Positions 6,732 to 6,922 of a stretch of 6,922 nt of DNA are shown here, one piece after another; position 1 is the first letter of the stretch; the number at the start of each line of letters is the position of its first letter. The stretch is from an uncultured Clostridia bacterium (GTDB lineage Bacteria > Bacillota > Clostridia > TANB77 > UBA1234). Under the pieces are notes generated by a model. That model did not search any database. It was given only the letters and a program-made list of their open reading frames with translations, and had not been told where the DNA came from. Position numbers and translations under genes: made by a program. The stretch is from positions 1-6,922 of the forward strand of contig CANQLS010000082.1 in the NCBI GenBank assembly GCA_947624765.1, read 5' to 3'.

Positions 6732-6922
6732 ATGAGAAATATAAAATTAATAATTGAATACGATGGAAAAAATTTTGCTGGTTGGCAGAGCCAACCAAAC
6801 AAAGTTAGCATACAGTCAGAAATTGAAAAAGCTATAAAAGAAATAACGGGAGAAGCTGTAGAGTTGACTGCTTCAGGAAGAACTGATGCAGGAGTTCATG
6901 CATTAGGTCAAGTTGCAAATTT
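6732..6922 (+). CDS. truA: tRNA pseudouridine synthase A (TruA), N-terminal part
   Basis: The first 63 codons of truA are present; the right edge cuts the gene from a usual length of about 245-260 residues. TruA converts uridines 38-40 in the anticodon arm of many tRNAs to pseudouridine, in the cytoplasm. The family's opening is clear: an IKLIIEYDG strand, FAGWQ.Q, then IQ.EIEKAI and TGE. The catalytic motif SGRTDAGVHALGQVANF follows, in which Asp52 is the nucleophilic aspartate (Asp60 in E. coli). The start at 6732 is fixed by the ribosome binding site and by the position of the conserved first strand. In many Bacillota truA follows the ecfA-ecfT transporter genes in the ribosomal-protein region. 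Here it follows, 13 nt away, genes that look like part of a secretion locus, so it probably shares their transcript. Confidence 0.96.
   Translation, partial: MRNIKLIIEYDGKNFAGWQSQPNKVSIQSEIEKAIKEITGEAVELTASGRTDAGVHALGQVAN

Noticed and set aside
1..6922. Mobile-element borders, attachment sites or insertion sequences
   Set aside because: No integrase, transposase, inverted repeat, tRNA gene end or direct-repeat border is visible, and composition looks even across the window.

Overview
This is an AT-rich window in which every gene reads left to right on the + strand. AGA dominates the arginine codons, TGG is used for Trp, no in-frame TGA occurs, and each internal gene has a strong AGGAG/GAGGTG-type ribosome binding site. 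This fits a low-GC Gram-positive (Bacillota), most likely a Clostridia-like or related uncultured gut lineage. The lineage call is an inference from composition and gene style.

Layout: (1) nt 1-2445 is the 3' part of a large gene cut by the left edge. It encodes the end of a VirB6/TrbL-like polytopic membrane core followed by a very long charged, helical tail. (2) nt 2487-5633 is a complete 1048-residue paralogue of the first gene. It has a signal peptide, a small beta-rich extracytoplasmic domain, the VirB6/TrbL-like membrane core, a long helical tail, an Ala/Gly-rich hydrophobic segment and a charged C-terminal end. (3) nt 5672-6718 encodes a 348-residue soluble protein of uncertain identity. 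Its layout loosely resembles a family A DNA polymerase exonuclease-like domain without catalytic acids. (4) nt 6732 to the right edge is the start of truA (tRNA pseudouridine synthase A), a housekeeping gene.

The intergenic gaps are 41, 38 and 13 nt, with no terminator-like hairpins and no convincing promoter, so the four genes look like one transcription unit. The first three probably form the distal end of a type IV secretion/conjugation-type gene cluster, whose ATPases and other parts would lie upstream of the window. truA appears to be co-transcribed at its end. There are no RNA genes, CRISPR arrays, insertion sequences, inverted repeats or integrases, and no gene-free stretch longer than 41 nt.

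The most notable features are the tandem pair of tail-extended VirB6-like paralogues, which recalls the multiple extended VirB6 proteins of Rickettsiales; the shared Ala/Gly hairpin-like segment near both C-termini; the near-total absence of cysteine in both giants; and the run-on from a secretion-type locus into truA.
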